Both the position numbers and the translations under genes were made by a program. DNA of 19,380 nucleotides from Burkholderiales bacterium (GTDB taxonomy: Bacteria; Pseudomonadota; Gammaproteobacteria; Burkholderiales; Usitatibacteraceae): positions 1 to 19,380 of the forward strand of contig JANXWW010000067.1 of NCBI GenBank assembly GCA_025350945.1, in the 5' to 3' direction. Positions 15,541 through 19,380 of this stretch are shown here, piece by piece. The notes under the pieces are model-generated. The model was not told where the DNA came from, did not search any database, and saw only the letters and a list, made by a program, of their open reading frames with translations. Numbering within the stretch: the stretch's first letter is position 1; each line of letters begins with the position of its first letter.

Positions 15541-18500
15541 TTATTCAGCAGCCGATATTTTTTGTGTTGCTACATCGTCGCACGGTGAAGTTTTACCTGA
15601 AAAACGGCTGGCGAGACGATCAAACATCAGATAAATCACCGGTGTCGTGAATAGCGTCAACACCTGCGAAACAATCAATCCGCCAACCATCGTAATGCCT
15701 AACGGATGACGCAGTTCTGAGCCGACACCGGCCCCCAACATTAGCGGAAGCGCACCCAAAATCGCGGCCATCGTGGTCATCAAGATCGGCCTGAAGCGGA
15801 GCAAACATGCCTGGAAAATGGCGTCACGCGGCGCTTTGCCATCGTTGCGCTCCGCATCGAGCGCAAAGTCGATCATCATGATGGCGTTCTTTTTGACGAT
15901 ACCAATCAATAAAATAATGCCGATAATCGCGATGATGCCAAGATCAGTGCGCGACAGCATCAGCGCCAACAACGCACCCACGCCCGCCGAGGGCAGGGTG
16001 GATAAAATCGTGATCGGATGGATATAGCTTTCATACAGCACACCAAGCACGATATACATGGTGACAATGGCCGCCAGAATCAGCAGCAGTGTGCTGGTAA
16101 GTGAGGTGCTAAATGCCAGTGCCGCGCCCTGAAAGCCGGTGCGAATGCTGGCGGGTATGCCAATGTTTTTTTCAGCGGCTTCAATTGCCTTCACCGCATC
16201 GCCCAGCGAATGGCCGGGTGCCAGATTAAATGAGATCGTGCTCGCGGGAAATTGCCCGATATGGTTGATGGCAAGGGACACCGGTTTTTCAGTGACGGTG
16301 GCAACTGTTGAAAGCGGAATCTGTCCGCCGGTGGGTGAGGCGACATAAATATCATTGAGCGCCGATGGCCCCAGTTTGAACTCGGACTTCACTTCAAGCA
16401 CCACACGATACTGACTCGCCTGCGTAAAAATGGTGGAAATCAGCCGCTGTCCGAATGCGTTGTAGAGCGCGTTGTCAATTGCGGCAGGGGTGATGCCGAG
16501 CCGTGCGGCAGTATCGCGATCAATATTCAAATACGCCTGCAAACCTTGCTCCTGCAAGTCGGATACCACGTCAGTTAGCTGTGGCAAGGTGCTTAATTTA
16601 TCGACCAGCTTATTCGTCCAGATTGATAATTCGTCCGGGTTGGAATCCTCGAGGCTGAATTGATATTGGGTGCGGCTGACGCGATCTTCAATCGTCAAAT
16701 CCTGCACCGGCTGCATATATAAAGTGATGCCTTCGAGCTTGGAAATGTTGGGTTTCAGCCGTTCAATAACTTGCGACGCGCTCACATCACGCGCCTCGTG
16801 CGGTTTCAAATTAATCAGCACACGGCCCGCATTCAATGTGGTGTTCACGCCATCCACACCAATAAACGACGACACACTGGCCACGGCGGGGTCTTGCAAA
16901 ATAACGCCTGCCAGCATTTGTTGCCGCTCAGCCATGCTCGCGAAAGAAACCGATTGTGGTGCTTCAGAAATGCCCTGAATCACGCCCGTATCTTGCATCG
17001 GGAAAAATCCTTTGGGCACAAAAATATAAAGCAACACCGTGAGTGCGACGGTGGCAGTGGCAACGATCAGCGTGGCAAATTGCCGATCCAGTACCCAAGT
17101 CAGCATGACGCCATAGCGATGAATAATCGCATCAAACCATTGCCCCGTGATGCGATAGAACTTGCCTTGTTTTTCGACGGGCGTGTGCTTCAATAATTTT
17201 GCACACATCATTGGGGTGAGCGTGAGCGATACCACAGCCGAAATCAGGATTGCTACGGCGAGCGTGATCGCAAACTCGCGAAACAATCGGCCGACTACAT
17301 CACCCATAAAGAGGAGCGGAATTAGCACGGCCAGGAGCGAGATCGTCAGCGAAATAATCGTGAAGCCGATTTGCTTTGAGCCTTTTAGCGCGGCGCTGAG
17401 CGGGGTCTCGCCTTCTTCGATATAGCGGGCAATATTTTCGATCATCACAATCGCATCATCGACCACGAAACCAGTCGCAATTGTTAACGCCATTAACGTT
17501 AAATTATTGATCGAAAAATCGACCAGATACATGACGCCAAAAGTACCAATCAGCGACAAGGGCACCGCCACACTCGGGATAATCGTGGCAGGCACATTGC
17601 GCAAAAATATAAAAATCACCATCACCACCAAAGCCACCGCAAGCAGTAATTCAAACTGCACGTCTTTAACAGATGCGCGAATCGTGACGGTGCGATCTGT
17701 CAGTATCATCACCTCCATTGACGCTGGCAGCGCAGCAGTCAGGCCCGGTAATAATTGCTTGACGCGATCCACCACCTCGATCACATTAGCACCCGGTTGG
17801 CGCTGGATATTGAGAATGATTGCTGGTGTTTCGTTCATCCACGCGGCGAGCCTGGTATTTTCTGCGCCCTCAATCACATCCGCGACATCACTCAAATAAA
17901 TCGGCGCGCCACCTTTGTACGATATGACCAATGACTTATAACTGGCTGCGGTGCGAAGCTGGTCATTAGCATCAATGGTGTAAGCGCGTGCCGGGCCGTC
18001 GAAGCTGCCTTTGGCCTGATTCACGTTTGCGGCAGCAATGGCCAAGCGAATATCGTCAAGATTCAAACTGGCTGCGGCGAGTGCTTTCGGGTTTGCCTGA
18101 ATCCGTACGGCGGGCCGCTGACCACCACTCAAGGTGACCAGGCCCACACCGGCAAGCTGGGAAATTTTTTGCGCGATGCGCGTATCGACCAATGCCTGTA
18201 CTTGTGGCATGGGCATAGATTTTGAGGTGATGCCCAGCGTCAAAATGGGCGCATCGGCGGGATTGACCTTGCTGTAAATCGGCGGTGCGGGCAGGTCCGT
18301 TGGCAGTAAATTACTGCCCGCATTAATCGCGGCCTGCACTTCCTGTTCGGCAATATCGAGTGACAGCGTGAGCTCAAATTGCAAGGTGATGACCGATGCT
18401 CCCCCTGAACTCGTGGACGACATTTGCTTTAATCCCGGCATCTGTCCGAATTGGCGCTCCAAAGGTGCTGTGATGCCCGATGTCACCACATCGGGGCTGG

Positions 18501-18660
18501 CACCGGGATAAAGTGTCACCACCTGAATTGTCGGGTAATCGACTTCGGGAAGTGCTGACAACGGTAGCTGCCGATAACCCAGCACACCGCCCAAAATGAC
18601 TGCAACCATCAACAGTGAGGTCGCGACGGGGCGTTCAATAAAGAGGCGGGAGATGTTCAT
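15541..18660 (-). CDS. mdtB: RND efflux permease, MdtB/MuxB-like (HAE1 family)
   Basis: A 1039-residue inner-membrane RND proton antiporter and the first permease of the operon. Its start, MNISRLFIERPVATSLLMVA followed by QLPLSALPEVDYPTIQVVTLYPGA, is typical of the MdtB branch. It aligns without gaps to the MdtC-like paralogue over the first 400 residues, so the helix-4 pair DD in GFVVDDAIVMIENI falls at the same place (Asp401-Asp402). Later hallmarks are GIVKKNAIMMIDFAL, FRPILMTTMAAILGALPLM and the end-helix segment GGLIVSQVLTLFTTPVIYL. Both copies keep the relay Asp pair, so neither looks inactivated. In E. coli, MdtB and MdtC combine as a heterotrimer with unequal roles; the same is inferred here. 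The start is 23 bases downstream of the adaptor stop, without a strong ribosome-binding site, which suggests co-transcription. Confidence 0.93.
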   Translation of the reverse strand: MNISRLFIERPVATSLLMVAVILGGVLGYRQLPLSALPEVDYPTIQVVTLYPGASPDVVTSGITAPLERQFGQMPGLKQMSSTSSGGASVITLQFELTLSLDIAEQEVQAAINAGSNLLPTDLPAPPIYSKVNPADAPILTLGITSKSMPMPQVQALVDTRIAQKISQLAGVGLVTLSGGQRPAVRIQANPKALAAASLNLDDIRLAIAAANVNQAKGSFDGPARAYTIDANDQLRTAASYKSLVISYKGGAPIYLSDVADVIEGAENTRLAAWMNETPAIILNIQRQPGANVIEVVDRVKQLLPGLTAALPASMEVMILTDRTVTIRASVKDVQFELLLAVALVVMVIFIFLRNVPATIIPSVAVPLSLIGTFGVMYLVDFSINNLTLMALTIATGFVVDDAIVMIENIARYIEEGETPLSAALKGSKQIGFTIISLTISLLAVLIPLLFMGDVVGRLFREFAITLAVAILISAVVSLTLTPMMCAKLLKHTPVEKQGKFYRITGQWFDAIIHRYGVMLTWVLDRQFATLIVATATVALTVLLYIFVPKGFFPMQDTGVIQGISEAPQSVSFASMAERQQMLAGVILQDPAVASVSSFIGVDGVNTTLNAGRVLINLKPHEARDVSASQVIERLKPNISKLEGITLYMQPVQDLTIEDRVSRTQYQFSLEDSNPDELSIWTNKLVDKLSTLPQLTDVVSDLQEQGLQAYLNIDRDTAARLGITPAAIDNALYNAFGQRLISTIFTQASQYRVVLEVKSEFKLGPSALNDIYVASPTGGQIPLSTVATVTEKPVSLAINHIGQFPASTISFNLAPGHSLGDAVKAIEAAEKNIGIPASIRTGFQGAALAFSTSLTSTLLLILAAIVTMYIVLGVLYESYIHPITILSTLPSAGVGALLALMLSRTDLGIIAIIGIILLIGIVKKNAIMMIDFALDAERNDGKAPRDAIFQACLLRFRPILMTTMAAILGALPLMLGAGVGSELRHPLGITMVGGLIVSQVLTLFTTPVIYLMFDRLASRFSGKTSPCDDVATQKISAAE

Positions 18661-18683
18661 TCAGAATTTGAAAAAATCGTTGT

Positions 18684-19380
18684 CTATTGAGCGTTCTGCT
18701 GAGCACGTTCGCGCATCTTTTTACGGAACTCTGCTTTTTGTTCGTCGGTCATGCCTTCCATTTTTTTGCGCAATTCCGCTCTTTGTTCATCACTCATATC
18801 GCGCCATCCGCCGCCTGCTTTGGGTGGTTCAGCGGGTGGCGAGATGGGCACGGTCGCTGCCTGTGGTGCGGGCGCATCGACGGCTTTCGTTCCCGGTGCT
18901 GGGGCGGTTGCTGTTGCTGTTGCTGGTGGCGCTGGTGCGCTCGGTGCGCTACCCGCTTTTATGTCCGCTGGCGTGTCCTTTGGTTTCTCACCCGACGACG
19001 CGCCAGCGCGTTTACCCGCGTCTCCTTTTCCGTCGCCGCGCCCTTGCTTCGGCACAAACGGCGCAGATACTTCCACTTTGGCACCTTCACGCAAACGGTC
19101 AATGCCATCCACCACCACCAATTCACCCGGCGCGATACTGCCCTCAATTGCCACCATATCGTTCTCCACCGGGCCCAGCGTGACAGGCCGCATCGAGATG
19201 GTTTTATCTTCTTTCACCACATAGGCAATCGTGCCGCGCGCGCCACGCTGGATCGCTGCCATCGGGATAATAGTTGCGCCCGTTTTCGTGTCCACCACCA
19301 TGCGCACATTCACAAACTGGTTGGGAAACAACAATCCCTCCGGATTCGGAAACTGCGCTTTCATTTTGATCGTGCCGGTG
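18684..19380 (-). CDS. mdtA: RND periplasmic adaptor, MdtA-like, C-terminal part only (gene runs off the right edge)
   Basis: The last 231 or so codons of a membrane-fusion (adaptor) protein that links the permeases to the outer-membrane channel. The frame is open to the window end, so the N-terminus (signal, lipoyl and hairpin domains) is missing; the internal ATG at 19364 is not the start, since TGTIK precedes it in frame. Visible parts, numbered from that Met, are the end of the beta-barrel domain (FPNPEGLLFPNQFVNVRM, 5-22) and the membrane-proximal domain (TIIPMAAIQRGARGTIAYVV to VVDGIDRLREGAKVEV, 31-99). A long Lys/Gly then Pro/Ala-rich linker (about 101-183) follows. The end (184-226) is a charged helical tail with two near-identical 13-residue units. 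The core match to MdtA/MuxA is strong, and the order with two permeases and an outer-membrane factor agrees. Confidence 0.9.
   Translation of the reverse strand, partial: TGTIKMKAQFPNPEGLLFPNQFVNVRMVVDTKTGATIIPMAAIQRGARGTIAYVVKEDKTISMRPVTLGPVENDMVAIEGSIAPGELVVVDGIDRLREGAKVEVSAPFVPKQGRGDGKGDAGKRAGASSGEKPKDTPADIKAGSAPSAPAPPATATATAPAPGTKAVDAPAPQAATVPISPPAEPPKAGGGWRDMSDEQRAELRKKMEGMTDEQKAEFRKKMRERAQQNAQ
18714..18797 (-). repeat. Tandem 13-residue repeat in the adaptor's C-terminal tail
   Basis: On the coding strand, 18797-18759 encodes MSDEQRAELRKKM and 18752-18714 encodes MTDEQKAEFRKKM, separated by Glu-Gly. The units match at 9 of 13 residues and the four differences are conservative, giving a consensus M(S/T)DEQ(R/K)AE(L/F)RKKM. 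They form an amphipathic, highly charged helix-turn-helix at the protein's very end. The similarity suggests an internal duplication. The Thr/Ser-x-x-Gln pattern recalls the LTxxQ motif of Spy/CpxP-type periplasmic proteins, but that link is only a resemblance. Confidence 0.8.

Noticed and set aside
18596..19224. Long + strand open frames opposite the adaptor gene
   Set aside because: They are complementary-strand shadows of the GC- and repeat-rich adaptor tail and linker, with low-complexity translations.
1..19380. CRISPR array, insertion sequence, tRNA or rRNA gene, prophage or toxin-antitoxin pair
   Set aside because: I saw no regularly spaced repeats, transposase or integrase motifs, clover-leaf or rRNA signatures anywhere in the window.

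Overview
The window looks like a chromosomal segment of a Gram-negative bacterium, most likely a betaproteobacterium (Burkholderiales or Nitrosomonadales-like). This rests on moderate GC content, outer-membrane biogenesis genes, a NodT-type outer-membrane efflux lipoprotein, a GltI-type binding protein and an MdtABC-type RND operon with its own outer-membrane channel. The taxonomy is inference; no rRNA or tRNA gene is present, and I see no insertion sequence, CRISPR array or phage gene.

Left part (1-1892). The window opens inside or at the start of a small helical gene of unknown function. Next is a broken gene: the N-terminal, non-catalytic part of a secreted S41-type (tail-specific) peptidase, with a frameshift near base 758 and no protease domain. 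Converging on it from the other strand is a periplasmic glutamate/aspartate-type binding protein without adjacent permease or ATPase genes. A 134-base divergent intergenic region separates that gene from the next block.

Middle part (1893-9926, + strand). Five closely spaced genes read the same way: tamA (Omp85 outer-membrane protein), tamB (inner-membrane-anchored DUF490 protein), sixA (phosphohistidine phosphatase), an SbtA-family bicarbonate/Na+ symporter-like permease and a short PII-like protein of the SbtB type. TamA and TamB form an envelope-spanning assembly and lipid-transport module. The SbtA/SbtB pair is an anion transporter with its probable cytosolic PII-like regulator. The gaps (12, 27, 50 and 43 bases) allow one long transcript.

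Right part (10044-19380, - strand). This is a complete-looking tripartite efflux operon apart from the adaptor's N-terminus, which lies beyond the window. In transcription order it holds the MdtA-like adaptor, the MdtB-like permease, a secreted Gly/Tyr-rich DUF6515-like protein, the MdtC-like permease and an OprM/NodT-type outer-membrane lipoprotein. The two permeases are distinct paralogues, which suggests a heteromeric pump. The small secreted protein between them, and a duplicated charged motif at the adaptor's C-terminus, are the least expected parts of the operon.

Most of the window is ordinary core-envelope content. The points most worth checking are the DUF6515-like gene inside the RND operon, the adaptor tail repeat, the PII-like protein lacking the SbtB C-terminal cysteine motif, and the S41 peptidase remnant.
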